A DNA stretch of 46,054 nt. It comes from Puniceicoccales bacterium (GTDB taxonomy: Bacteria > Verrucomicrobiota > Verrucomicrobiia > Opitutales > UBA953). Position numbers and translations under genes: made by a program. The notes beneath the pieces are model-generated. The model was not told the origin of the DNA and made no database searches. It saw only the letters and a program-made list of their open reading frames with translations. The stretch's first letter is position 1, and each line of letters opens with the position of its first letter. The DNA lies in the NCBI GenBank assembly GCA_031269335.1, contig JAISZI010000008.1, forward strand, positions 1 through 46,054. The letters are read 5' to 3'. This document shows positions 17,677-27,600 of this stretch, in pieces.

Positions 17677-18468
17677 ATGTTTCCCTACCGCGAAGCCCTC
17701 GTTACCGGCGCAAGCCGTGGTCTTGGCAGAGCCTTTGCCGAGGCACTCCAAGGCGAAGGCGTGACCGTCTGGGGGACAAGCCGCAACGGCGCCCGCCTGC
17801 CCGACGGCGTCCGCCCAATCGCCCTTGATCTCGGCGATCCTGCCTCAATCGCCGCCTGCATAACGCGCTTAGGTGCCGATGCGCCCGAGATTGACCTGCT
17901 CGTCAACAACGCCGGCAGCGGCGCATTTCACCCCTTCGCGCAATTCCCCGACGCCAGCCTCGCCGCACAATGGCAAACATTGCTCGCCGCGCCCGTGACA
18001 CTCTGCCGCGCATTCTTCCCGCACTTCGTCGCCCGTCGCCACGGCGCAATAGTCAACGTCACCTCGCTGGCTGGCCGTTTCCCCGTTCCCTGCATGAGCG
18101 CCTATTCCGCTGCAAAGGCGGCAATGAGCGCGTTTTCGACCGCACTCATGCTCGAAGCCGCCGGCACAGGTGTCACCATCATTGATTTTCAACCCGGCGA
18201 TTTCGCCACAGGTTTCAACAATACCATGGAAAAGTGCCCCTCCCCCGATCCCGCCACCGCCCGCGTGTGGGCACGTTGCGAAAAACACTTAATACACGGT
18301 CCGCCGCCCGATGCCGCTGCCCGCTCGCTGTTATGTGTCCTGCGCCGCCGCCGTTCTCAAACAATTGTCATCGGCGGATTCTGGCAGGCAATTCTCGGTC
18401 CCCTCCTATCGCGAATCGCCCCGCAACAACTCATCCTGCGCTACCTGCGCACCTATTACGATTTGTAA
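17677..18468 (+). CDS. Short-chain dehydrogenase/reductase
   Basis: A 263-residue classical SDR. Its NAD(P)-binding motif TGASRGLG is at 10-17, the structural NNAG at 77-80, and the catalytic triad is Ser130, Tyr143 and Lys147 (YSAAK). The Arg in GTSRNGAR at the end of strand 2 favours NADP(H). The C-terminus after about 225 is basic then hydrophobic (GGFWQAILGPLLS), unlike the short end of typical ketoreductases, and could touch the membrane. The substrate is unknown. It ends at the edge of a repeat-rich noncoding block. Confidence 0.88.
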   Translation: MFPYREALVTGASRGLGRAFAEALQGEGVTVWGTSRNGARLPDGVRPIALDLGDPASIAACITRLGADAPEIDLLVNNAGSGAFHPFAQFPDASLAAQWQTLLAAPVTLCRAFFPHFVARRHGAIVNVTSLAGRFPVPCMSAYSAAKAAMSAFSTALMLEAAGTGVTIIDFQPGDFATGFNNTMEKCPSPDPATARVWARCEKHLIHGPPPDAAARSLLCVLRRRRSQTIVIGGFWQAILGPLLSRIAPQQLILRYLRTYYDL

Positions 18469-18538
18469 TACGAACGCAAACGACGTCCGGCGCGGCGGTG
18501 CTTGTCGGTTGCGCCTCCGGTGCTCCAAGTGAAAAGTG

Positions 18539-18602
18539 GCACAACGTAAATAATCGCCGGTGAAGCACAAGTGTAACGAGTGCAGAATCGACGGATACGC
18601 CC
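18539..18602 (+). repeat. Palindromic dispersed repeat, copy 1 (divergent)
   Basis: Reads GCACAACGTAAATAATCGCC then GGTGAAGCACAAGTGTAACG and AGTGCAGAATCGACGGAT. It follows the family pattern (AACGTGAATAACC, CCGGTGGAGC, variable core, GGAAcCGGCGGATG) with several substitutions. Confidence 0.6.
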
Positions 18603-18650
18603 CACCACCCGCGACAACGGCGCATCCTCGTTCGCCCACGCCAACGGCGC

Positions 18651-18708
18651 ATCCCCCAAAGGGGGATAACGTGAATAACCGGCAGTGGAGCGTAGCGGAA
18701 CTGCCGGA
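18651..18708 (+). repeat. Palindromic dispersed repeat, copy 2
   Basis: Starts with a small cap hairpin (CCCCCAAAGGGGG), then ATAACGTGAATAACCGGCAG, TGGAGCGTAGCGGAACTGCC and GGA. The bases from GGATAACG through GCGGAA match the reverse complement of the 28.3 kb copy with one substitution. Confidence 0.75.
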
Positions 18709-18728
18709 CAGCGACTCCTCCCTACCCC

Positions 18729-18832
18729 GCGCCCTGAAGGGGCGCGACTTACAAGTACAGCAGAGGCGCAGCGAGGACGGACCGAGGCGGCGGCGCGTAA
18801 CCAAGGTCTGGAGTCGCGCCCTTTCAGGGCGC
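18729..18832. repeat. 21-base inverted repeat inside the repeat block
   Basis: GCGCCCTGAAGGGGCGCGAC+T (18729-18749) is mirrored by A+GTCGCGCCCTTTCAGGGCGC (18812-18832), one mismatch, 62 bases apart. With copies 2 (+) and 3 (-) outside it, the block 18651-18923 is a nested inverted structure (A-B-B'-A'). Confidence 0.7.
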
Positions 18833-18850
18833 TGGTGGAGGGGAGGACGG

Positions 18851-18923
18851 CATCCGCCGGTTCCGCGCTCGTTACACTCGCGCTCCACCGGCGGTTATTC
18901 ACGTTGTGCGCTTTCAGCGCACC
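18851..18923 (-). repeat. Palindromic dispersed repeat, copy 3
   Basis: Read on the - strand it has a cap hairpin GTGCGCTGAAAGCGCAC, then AACGTGAATAACCGCCGGTG, GAGCGCGAGTGTAACGAGCG and CGGAACCGGCGGATG. CCGCCGGT and ACCGGCGG at the two sides can pair. This is the clearest family member. Confidence 0.75.
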
Positions 18924-19154
18924 GGACAAACACGTCGTAGTCTCAAACGACCGTGAACATATCAACGGCTCGCCAATGAATTGGCTGTAACCGCTCCCAA
19001 ACGTTGGAGGGGCACATCCGGGAACGCTTACATTGGAAGTTTCATAAATTGAGTTGCTTTTTTTGAGTTTCTTGTTTCTTACAGCAGTCGGGTTTTAGTG
19101 TGACAGCAGTGGAGTGCTTGCGACAATTTCCAAAAAATGGGGGAGAATCCAAAT

Positions 19155-19325
19155 TCATTTGCGGGAGACAAACAACCCCACAGAGGAAACAACGCATACT
19201 ATAAATGCAATGATAAACACAATGTCGATAGTTTTCTCTGTGCCTGGAAGAAAATTTGCAGATGAGACGAAATACATCACGAAAATTGAAAGCAAGAGAA
19301 AATACAGGAGGATTGCTCTTTTCAT
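19155..19325 (-). CDS. Small two-TM protein coupled to the H-N-C protein
   Basis: A 56-residue protein (from the ATG at 19325) made of two hydrophobic segments, about 4-22 (AILLYFLLLSIFVMYFVSS) and 33-52 (DIVFIIAFIVCVVSSVGLFV). The start codon overlaps the stop codon of the upstream gene as ATGA, which indicates translational coupling and decides the start over a longer frame beginning at 19355. It is AT-rich like the other genes in this cassette. Not recognised; position and size would suit an immunity or anchoring partner for the preceding protein, but that is inference. Confidence 0.65.
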   Translation of the reverse strand: MKRAILLYFLLLSIFVMYFVSSANFLPGTEKTIDIVFIIAFIVCVVSSVGLFVSRK

Positions 19326-19696
19326 TTTTTTTCTCCTTTGGGGCATTTTGGACATTCACATTCTCCCGGTTTTCGGAGAGTCGGAGGTATTTGTTTATAT
19401 AGATCGGATGCTTCGTCATACATCATCTGACTAAATGCACGACAATTATGTCGCAATATACTGTATGTTGCAGTGAGTCCAACCATCTCCATCAACTTTT
19501 TCAAGAATTCCTCATCTTGTTGACAAGTGGTTTTCAGTGTTCTCGTGTTTTCTGTCCCTTGGTCCGGCGTTGGATAGACATTTCCGATAAGAGGACCTCC
19601 TGATTCGCAAGAATTTCGTCCGAGCCAACGACAATTCGGGCGTCGTTCGCCGGCTTTAGCGTCGTAGAGGTGAATGTCGGTTATTGTGGTTTTCAT
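19322..19696 (-). CDS. Small protein with Cys/His motif (HNCRAFSQ), possibly papain-like fold
   Basis: A 124-residue protein from the ATG at 19696; a TTG further upstream (19747) is possible. No signal peptide is seen. The centre holds SCESGGPLIGNVYPTPDQG, then a helix and TYSILRHNCRAFSQMMYDEA. An H-N-C-x-x-F motif like this is the catalytic cysteine region of several papain-like/LRAT-like domains, some of which occur as tips of RHS-type toxins; no clear partner histidine upstream is obvious, so the fold call is weak. The C-terminus has a CxCPKCP cluster. It lies downstream of the RHS gene on the same strand and overlaps the next gene by 4 bases. Confidence 0.65.
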   Translation of the reverse strand: MKTTITDIHLYDAKAGERRPNCRWLGRNSCESGGPLIGNVYPTPDQGTENTRTLKTTCQQDEEFLKKLMEMVGLTATYSILRHNCRAFSQMMYDEASDLYKQIPPTLRKPGECECPKCPKGEKK

Positions 19697-19781
19697 TGTC
19701 TTTGTGAAAGGATTGTCGCAAGGTGTGCTCGCTGTAAACAGAAACAAAAGACGTCTTTTGACATCAAGCGCGAAAATAATT

Positions 19782-20231
19782 TTATTGAAGTGAATAATAG
19801 TCTACTATGCTTGATCCACTATGTAGAATTCCGCTTATTTGTATTCCATATGAATTAAATTTGTCTCTTAACGGACGGACATCTTTCTCGTAGTTTAGCC
19901 CGTTGTAGCGTTCATCCTCTATCTTTACATAAACGAGGACAATGCTATTTATTCCCCTCTCCTTTAGTCTCTTCCGTAATTCAGCGATGGATGTGATGTC
20001 ATATTCTGTATTGTCATAGTTAAGATAAAGTGATTCAATATAAAATGATTTTTGCGAATAATTGCGGTAATAATTACGGTAAACGGACACCAGTTTATTT
20101 TCAGGGCAAAGAGAAGAAGGTGGGACCATTATGAAGGATTGCGGTTCTCCGAGCTTATCACAACGAACACTACTTTCATCTGCACAGGAAAGGAAGAAGA
20201 AGAAAGGGAAAATATATAGTATTTTTTTCAT
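19782..20231 (-). CDS. Lipoprotein of unknown function in the RHS cassette
   Basis: A 149-residue protein with a lipoprotein signal peptide: MKKILYIFPFFFFLSC, cysteine at position 16 in FLSCADES. The mature part is polar, with a central segment EYDITSIAELRKRLKERGIN and a following strand SIVLVYVKIED, suggestive of a small alpha/beta domain. The ATG at 20231 is the natural start because it opens the signal peptide. It follows the TPR protein gene after 25 bases on the same strand and shares its AT-rich codons. No family is recognised; periplasmic or outer-membrane location is predicted. Confidence 0.75.
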   Translation of the reverse strand: MKKILYIFPFFFFLSCADESSVRCDKLGEPQSFIMVPPSSLCPENKLVSVYRNYYRNYSQKSFYIESLYLNYDNTEYDITSIAELRKRLKERGINSIVLVYVKIEDERYNGLNYEKDVRPLRDKFNSYGIQISGILHSGSSIVDYYSLQ

Positions 20232-20256
20232 GGCTGTGTAGAATTTTGTTTGATTT

Positions 20257-21627
20257 TCATGGCTGTTTTTTCATTCTCAACTCTCTTTCTTTGTCCTCTA
20301 TTTTATCTTTGTATATTTTGCACCTGCGTCGTAACGTTTCGCCAGTTTTGTTATTTTTCAATAGTTCGTCCAACTGTTGAAATGTCCCCTTCGCCTTTTC
20401 TAATTCGTTCATCTGCAGTTCGATTTGGAGTTTCATCATTAAATGTTGCGGATAAAAAGGTTCATATTCGCGTAAAAGGTTGATGGGGATAATACACAGT
20501 TGGGGCGCAGAGAGTTCAGCATAAATAAAAACCACATTATAGAGTGAATCCGTATCAAAGAGATTACGTTCCATTGCGCTCTCGAACGCTTGTAGTGCCG
20601 CATTGCGCATATGTTTCTTTCGCAAAGCGATACCTCTTAAAAAATAACCGTAGGGACCTGATGGATTCATTTTTATCAGGCTATCTGCGCAGGTTATCGC
20701 GGAATCTGTATCTTTGAGGGTGTCGAAATAGTAAAAGAACAAGAGACTATATGCCTTTTTATTTTTTGGCTCTTTTTCTATACTTAATTTCAAAAATTTT
20801 AAGACATATTCACTCCGTGTCTCGCGCCTAAAAGCATTCATCGCCATATCGCAAAAGAATCCGGGGAAAAGTAATTTTTCAGACAACAGCACTTCTGGGT
20901 CAAAATTTTCCCAGTTGTAAAGAATGCGCTTTTTCAATACATTCTTAAATTTTTGAATTTTGATATCATCAGGGAAGTGAATAAGATAGATGCTAACATC
21001 ATCTAATGCATTCACAAGATTATTATCCTGTTTATTATCAAGCAGCCATAGCATGGCGCGATAAAGATAGTATTGCCCATTCATTTTATGATTATCTATC
21101 CATTCATCTAGCAAAATTCGACAATGTCTATAACTTTCCAATTTTAGTTGCGACAATACATATATCCCTTCTGCCATATTCAGTTTCTCAAAAATAATGG
21201 TACCGTTACTTTCTAACGCTCGGCTTGCAAAAACAGAGGCGTTTACATATTCGTTGGCAGAGTATGCCACCCACGCCAGTGCAGTTAGAATAGATGCATC
21301 AACTCCAATGGTATCCACACTGCCTCTTAACGCGCTTGATGCCTCTTTGTATCTTTTTTCCCGTAGGGCATCAATGCCGCTGGCATATTGCTTCTCTTTA
21401 TCTGTTCTGTTTTGCTTCTTGAAAGCACTTTGCTTGTTTTTGAAAATTTCCGTGACATCGTTACGTGCCCCTGAGAAAACATCAAAAGGAAACGGAGCAA
21501 ACTCAGTTGCACTCGCGAAAATGTGCGTGTCCGCGCTTGGTTCTGATGCATGTGAAACAGGAGACATCCTGCATACTAACAGCAGCAGAAAAAGAAAGAA
21601 AGTTAGGAAGAAAGTTTTTATTTTCAT
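20257..21627 (-). CDS. Exported TPR-repeat protein downstream of the RHS gene
   Basis: A 456-residue protein with an N-terminal signal peptide (TFFLTFFLFLLLLVCRM, cleavage near SHASE) followed by a helical, repeat-rich body. Tetratricopeptide-like units are visible, e.g. ASGIDALREKRYKEASSALR, KAYSLLFFYYFDTLKDTDSA, PYGYFLRGIALRKKHMRNAA and LEKAKGTFQQLDELL; the end is a charged helix. It starts 29 bases after the RHS stop and is probably co-transcribed. TPR proteins act as scaffolds; here it may bind or export the RHS product, or be part of its protection. AT-rich base use sets it apart from the main RHS body. Confidence 0.8.
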   Translation of the reverse strand: MKIKTFFLTFFLFLLLLVCRMSPVSHASEPSADTHIFASATEFAPFPFDVFSGARNDVTEIFKNKQSAFKKQNRTDKEKQYASGIDALREKRYKEASSALRGSVDTIGVDASILTALAWVAYSANEYVNASVFASRALESNGTIIFEKLNMAEGIYVLSQLKLESYRHCRILLDEWIDNHKMNGQYYLYRAMLWLLDNKQDNNLVNALDDVSIYLIHFPDDIKIQKFKNVLKKRILYNWENFDPEVLLSEKLLFPGFFCDMAMNAFRRETRSEYVLKFLKLSIEKEPKNKKAYSLLFFYYFDTLKDTDSAITCADSLIKMNPSGPYGYFLRGIALRKKHMRNAALQAFESAMERNLFDTDSLYNVVFIYAELSAPQLCIIPINLLREYEPFYPQHLMMKLQIELQMNELEKAKGTFQQLDELLKNNKTGETLRRRCKIYKDKIEDKERELRMKKQP

Positions 21628-21656
21628 AAAAAAACGAGTTAAAAGTTAATAAAGGA

Positions 21657-24600
21657 TTAAAAGCGGATTCCAAAACAGAAATTGATAGATGTTGTTCTTA
21701 AAAAAGGAAGGTTGGTCGGATCAATCGGTCTCCCAAGCCCAAGCTTTGCCTCAACCCTTTTATATTCGGCAACAATACCGTATCTTATCGTTTCCGTAGG
21801 TGTTTCGCATACGCTGGATTTAAGCATGAATTTTACCCTATAAATGTAAAAGTGAGGATACGATGGTTCCGGCTTTTCAAATTCGGGAAGATCCCTGACC
21901 CCGTTTCTCTTCTCGCTACTATTTCTTCCTCCGAAACTGCTTCCATTTCCATTATAGTCTGTGAAACTTCCCCCAAAGTCAATCTGGGTTAACTCTCCAC
22001 CGATGTAGTTTTTATTGCAATCGCAAAAAACATTGTAATTAAGAGTGTAAATTTCTGTTACGCGAAGCAATTCGGAATATGCTATGGGAAAAGAAGGAAA
22101 GGTGAAAGCCGGAATTTCAAATCCATACGCATCAAAAGCAGAGATTGCGTTATTCATTATATAGCGATAAAGATTTATATCTGCGCGTTCACCAAGTAAT
22201 TCACGCACCGTCCATCGTCCGTTATTTACGATGTAATACCGATACCCATAATTGCTCCATAGCGTGTCCAAGTCGTAGTATTCGCCGTGCAACAGAACTT
22301 GCCAATCGGTGGTGTTGGTTGTTGTTGTAAAGTCAGGGCTTAGGAAGGTGGGAATGCCGAAGGCAGTGTAGTTTAGGCGTTGGGTTACGGTGCCGGTGGT
22401 GTCAACGAGGGCGGTGGTGCTGAGCATTGCGTCGCTTGTGGCGTAGAGGCGGGTGGCGTTGGCGAAAACGCCGTCGGGGGCGTAGTCGCGGAAGATTAGG
22501 TCGTTGCGGTCGCGAACACCATAGACGTATTGGGCGCGGATGTTTTTAGAGACGGGATAAGGCGCGGTTCCGGTGGTGTCTATTATGCGCTCTTCTACGA
22601 TTTTCCATTGGTCGTTGTAATAGAAGTCGAGCGAGGGCGCAGTTCCGGCAGTGACGAGTTGGCGGGTGCGGCGGAAGAAACCGTCGTATTCGTAAGAAAT
22701 GTCTATGTTGTTGGGTCCGCCTTGGACTTGAACGAGGCGGCTCCAAGCGTCGTAAATTGTTGTAAAGGGTGTTTGCGTAGCAGCGGCATCGCTGGGGACT
22801 GTTGTCATATTGCCCGCAGGGTCAAAGGCAACGTTGCTTGTGCTGCTGTCAATAGAAACGATTTCGTTGACTTCGTTGTGCGTTCGGGTCTGGTCAATAA
22901 CATCGGTGCCGTTGTCTTTTTCTTTGTATTGGAGCCAGTTCCCGGCAGGGTCAAACTGCCAGCCCTCTTCCTGAGTCGGGGTGCCGACGATGCTTGTGTT
23001 GTCGGCGGAGAGTTGACCGAGTTCGCGGTCGGTAATTTGTGTCAGTCCGTCGTAACTATACAACTCGTCGAGATAAACGGGGTTGAGTTGTGCGGCGGCG
23101 ACGAGGTTTGCGCGGGTTAAACGAATTGAGCTTTTATTGTAGGTGTATTGAATACGGTCAACGTCAGCCACTGGCGATGTCCACGTCGCCCAGCGGTTGT
23201 CAACAATTCTGCCAAACCTATCCAAGCCGTTGTATTGGTCGCCAGCGTCCCCTGTGGATTCTCCGGCTTGTTTTAGATACGTCAGTTGCACGTTTGGTTC
23301 GTTGTAGAGAACGCGAACGGCGTCGTCTTTGCCGAGGTAACTATTTGTGGCGATTACGCCGCCGGTGGCACTGTCGAAAAGCGAACCTGGGCGCCCAAGA
23401 ATTTCGTCAGCAACACTGTCAAACACGGCTTCTATTGTGCGGTAATTCGGGTAAGTTGTCGCGAGCCACGTTGTGCAATTGTTTGCGCCGCTGACGTATT
23501 CATTGTTGACCGCGAGTGTGTTTGTTGTGACTGCGCCGACGTGCTCTTGGGCGTCGTTTATCATTTGTCCGAAGCCGTTGTATTTTTTTTGAACAGCATT
23601 CACAATATTGCCACCGGTGGCAGCGTCAAAGGAGACAACGTCGGTATCTTGGTCGAGTGCGTCGTAAGTTACCTCTATGCGCAACACTTTGCCGTCAACA
23701 TTCCTTCCAAGCGTGGTCACGGCGTCGGTAGTCGGGCGCAAATGCGCGTCGTAACTAAAGGTGTGCGTGGTGCCGTTTTGGTCGGTCTTTGTCTTGAGAA
23801 GTTGCTGGCGCGTGTAAGTGTAGAAAATGCGGTCGGGCGCGGCGGTGGTGTCGTCGGGGAAAATCTTTCCAGACAATAAATTGCTTGTAGCAATGCCGTC
23901 GGTGGCGAGTGTGGTTCCGTATAGCCACGTTGTCACTTGGTCACCGGTAACGCTGTTTTTTAGCGTCAGCGTCGCATCGCCGCCATCGGGTGCATAGGTG
24001 CGCAGTGTTGTTTTGTTTTTATCGTTTCCAGTTGCGCCGCTGGGGTCGTAGTTTTCGATGTTCTTAATTATGCGCCGAAGTGCGTCGTATTCAATGTGTT
24101 TGACCTTTCCTTCCGGGTCGGTAATTTCAAACAGATTGCCTGCGCTGTCGTAAGACTGTAGCGTCACCGGCGTTGTTGCTGTCGAAGTCGGAATACTGTC
24201 GGGGCGCGATGGAACAGTGCCGCCATTGGTGCCAAAATCGGCAGTGGCGAGGGCAAGACCAATTGGGTCAAAATAGAAGAAGGCGTGAGAAATTCGCGCT
24301 TTCGGTGCGGAGCCGTTTGGACCATTTAACGCGCCCTGCGCGGTGGCGGAGGCGTCGTGGAAACGCTTGTATGAGTGCCTCGCGATAACATTGGAAGCGG
24401 CGTCATAGTCGCTATAAACTTGCTCAATAACAATGTCGGCGGAGACATCGTTTGTTGGTCCGTCGTCTTCGCCGTCAGCGCGATAACAGGCGTAGTTTTT
24501 TATGTCGCGGTTTAACCCGTCGAAAACGGTTTTTGTATAAATGCGCTGACCGGCATTGCGTCGTTTTATGATGTTTCCAACTTCATCGCGCCAATAGTCG

Positions 24601-27600
24601 GTTCGGAGCGATGTTCCGGCTGCGCCGCCGGTGACGCTGTATTTAATCTCGCGGAAAAGATTTCCGCGAGCGTCAAAAAGCGACTCGCTTTTCGCGACAA
24701 GTGTTCCGCCTGTTCCGTTAGAATGTTTTTCGAGGGCGATTGTGTTGTTTTGATTACCGTAAGCGAAAATTGTCGCAGTGCCGATTGCGTTTGTTTCGGA
24801 GATGCCGCGATTGCGCCAATCGTAAGTGTAAGTTGTATTAAGTTCTTGCGCGGCGGTGTCTCCAAGTGCGAACTCGAAGAGCGTTTTTGTTGTCAGCAAG
24901 CCGTTGCCGCCCGCCTCGCCGTTGTCATATTCGAACGCGACGGTTTGCTTCATATTGTCAGTGCTTGAGCCGGTGTCGTCTGTGCCAATAAATGTTGCCG
25001 TTTGCAAGTCGCGAACGTTCAAGTCCGTGCGCGTGATTGTGCCGCCGGGCGATTGAACGCGGATTTGCCGCCCCATATTGTCGTAGCCAAAAGCAGTTTC
25101 GTAGTAGTTTATGTTTTTCACACCGTCGCCGCTGGCGGGAATTAAGAAATAGTCGCGTGTGGAGGTGAGTTGTCCGATGTTGTTGTATTCGTTGTGCGAC
25201 CACGAAAGCCATGACGATTGCGGGAAGGTGTCGGTCGGCGAGGGGCGACCGCTGCCGCTGTAAGTTGCGGTTATGGTGTCGGTTATTTTGCCGCCGCTAT
25301 CGGCGCGTGTTATTGAGACGGGCGACGTTGTTTGAAAGGTGTAATTTCCGGCACTGCCGGTGGCGTAACCTTCTGCCGACCAAATTTCGTGCGTGTCATC
25401 TTTATAGACCGTGTATTTTGCGGGGCGGACACTTGTCGCAACACCGTTCACAATCGCGGTGATTGTTGGCGCGAGTTCCAGTGTTATGCGTCCAAGAAAA
25501 TCGCTCTCAAAATCCGTTGTCAAGTGCAGCCCAAAAACGGCACTGGTTTCCCAGCCAACCGGGGCGTCGGAAACTTGCGAAGTGTCCACGTCGTCAATGC
25601 GTTGCGACAGTGCGCCGACTTCGTCAACGTAAAAGAAACGGGTGATCACGCCGCGCTCATTCTTTTTCCAAATGACGCGTCCTTTGTCGTCGAAAACATC
25701 AATCAGTTGTGTGCCGACATCGTTGCCGTTTTCGCTGGAAGGGACGGTGGGAAAATTCGTCGTCCGTTGCTGGACTTGCGTTGTGCCGGTGAAGAATTGG
25801 TAAGTGAAATTTGTCGGTGCCGGAGCGGAGCCACCGGAGGCGTCGCTGCGATAAATCGTGTGCGCGCTCTGCAAAACAGAAACGTTGTCGCCAACGGTCC
25901 GCGTGATATAATTGTAGTCTTCGATTTTTGTTCGTGTGCCGTTTTCGCTGTTTCCTCGGCGGACAAATCTTCCTTGCAAATAGTCTTTTGCCGCACCTGC
26001 GGCAACCCAAGCATTTTCATTCACAAGACCGGCGTCGGCTTTTATGGTGAAGAGCCAGGGCCATTCCTCGTCAATCTGGTCAACGGCAGCACTCGAAACT
26101 GTTAGTTGAATTTTTCCGGTTGCGTTGTAAGTAAAACCTTCATACCAAGCGTTCGCGTTGCTATCGGCACTATCTTTGAGAACGCGCAACATTGCTTGGT
26201 TGTAGCCGTTCGAGAAAATAATTTCAACGGCGTTGTCAGGGCGCGTGATCGTCGTCTTTGTTTTCCAACCGTTATAATCCTTCCAAAAAATACTTTTTTC
26301 GTAAGAGAATTGGTAAGTTTGCGAGCCGCCTGCAAGCGTGACTGTTGTCACGCGCTTTTGGTCGTCGTATTCAAAATAAAGGTCGGCGTATTGCGCGAGC
26401 GTTGTGTTGTCGGCGGTTGTTGGGTCGAGACCGACGGCGGTCATTTTGTCCCACGTCGCGGACTCTACAACGAACTTTACAGCGTGAGCAAAAACGTCGG
26501 CGTCGGTTCCGGTTGTGCCGTAATAGCGGTAGTAAGTTTTGTTGATAACGGCGGCAGTTGAAGTAGCACCGTCTTTCACAATTACGGTTTGTAAATCGCC
26601 CTCACGCCCTTTGTCGCCGTCGGCGGTGTAGTAGGTGCATTCCACGCGCCGCGAGCCGTTTTGACCGGTGAAAACGATGGCGGTAAGTTGTCCGCCTGAA
26701 TGAGTGTAGGTGAGCGTGTCAGAAATTGTGCCGTTGCCAATGGTGGTGTTTTGGAGAACGCCGCTGCCATCGTAAGTGCAAGTCGCGGTCGCTGAGCCGT
26801 CCGCGAGTGTTTCGCTAATTAACAAGCCGTCTGTCGGCAGTGCGGTTGGCGTTGTCTGCCCGTTGAAGTGTTGGGAAGTGTCGTTTCCTTGATTGAACAA
26901 AACAAAACTGCCATCGCCTTGTTGCGTGAGCAAATAGTGTGCGCCAAAACGTGAAAGCCATTGTCCGTTCACCTTGTAGAACCAAAGCGTCGTTGTGCGC
27001 CCACGCAAAACGCAAATTCGGTTTTCACCAAGGAACAACAAGCGCGAGGAAGAAGAAACAAGCCAATTAACAGCGGGCAGGGAAGCCGTGTCATTTGCCC
27101 CGACAAGGGCGGTTGAATTAAGCAGGTTTGAATAGTCGAAAGAAAGCGCAACGGGAATGCCGAACGAGGTTGCACTTAAAGGAGCTGAGGAGACGCTTGC
27201 GCCACCGGTGGCGGGATTTACCGCTCCGTTTGCAACCGGACTTTGCGTATCGGGGCAATCACACGGGCACTCGCAAAGCGGAGAACAATCCTCTTTTCCG
27301 GTAGAACCACTACCCACCAACCACGCGCAAGTGCCGTCAGGAAGCGGAACCGGCGTGTAGGGAGGAGTGCTTGAAGTAACATCGCAGGAAGCGCAATCCC
27401 AAAGCGTGAAAGAGCACCCGTCTTCGGATTCTACTCTGAAAACACCCTGGGAACCATCGTCGTTTGTGACGGAATCCTCGTTGTCAAAAATGACTTCAAT
27501 ATAGTGCGTTCCAGCATCAGGAACAGGAACGGAGATAGAAATGGATTCTCCAATCGCAAGTTCGGTTCTGTCCGGGTCCGTCTCTGCTGGCGTGTCGAGC

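Larger units (their letters stand above)
18469..19154. other. Noncoding block packed with palindromic repeats
   Basis: These 686 bases hold no convincing gene; short ORFs here are Arg/Pro/Ser-rich and simply read through repeats. The block contains two + and one - oriented copy of a palindromic repeat, a 21-base inverted pair, and two copies of CAACGGCGCATCC (18615-18627 and 18641-18653), which also occurs near 45906. A 14-base dyad GCCAATGAATTGGC lies at 18972-18985. From about 19020 the sequence becomes AT-rich as the RHS-associated cassette begins. Confidence 0.65.

Noticed and set aside
16732-17751. A 339-codon - strand ORF opposite fumarase
   Set aside because: Antisense shadow of a well-identified gene.
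18406-18990. Several short ORFs on both strands
   Set aside because: All read through palindromic repeats; the products are low-complexity and differ only by frame.
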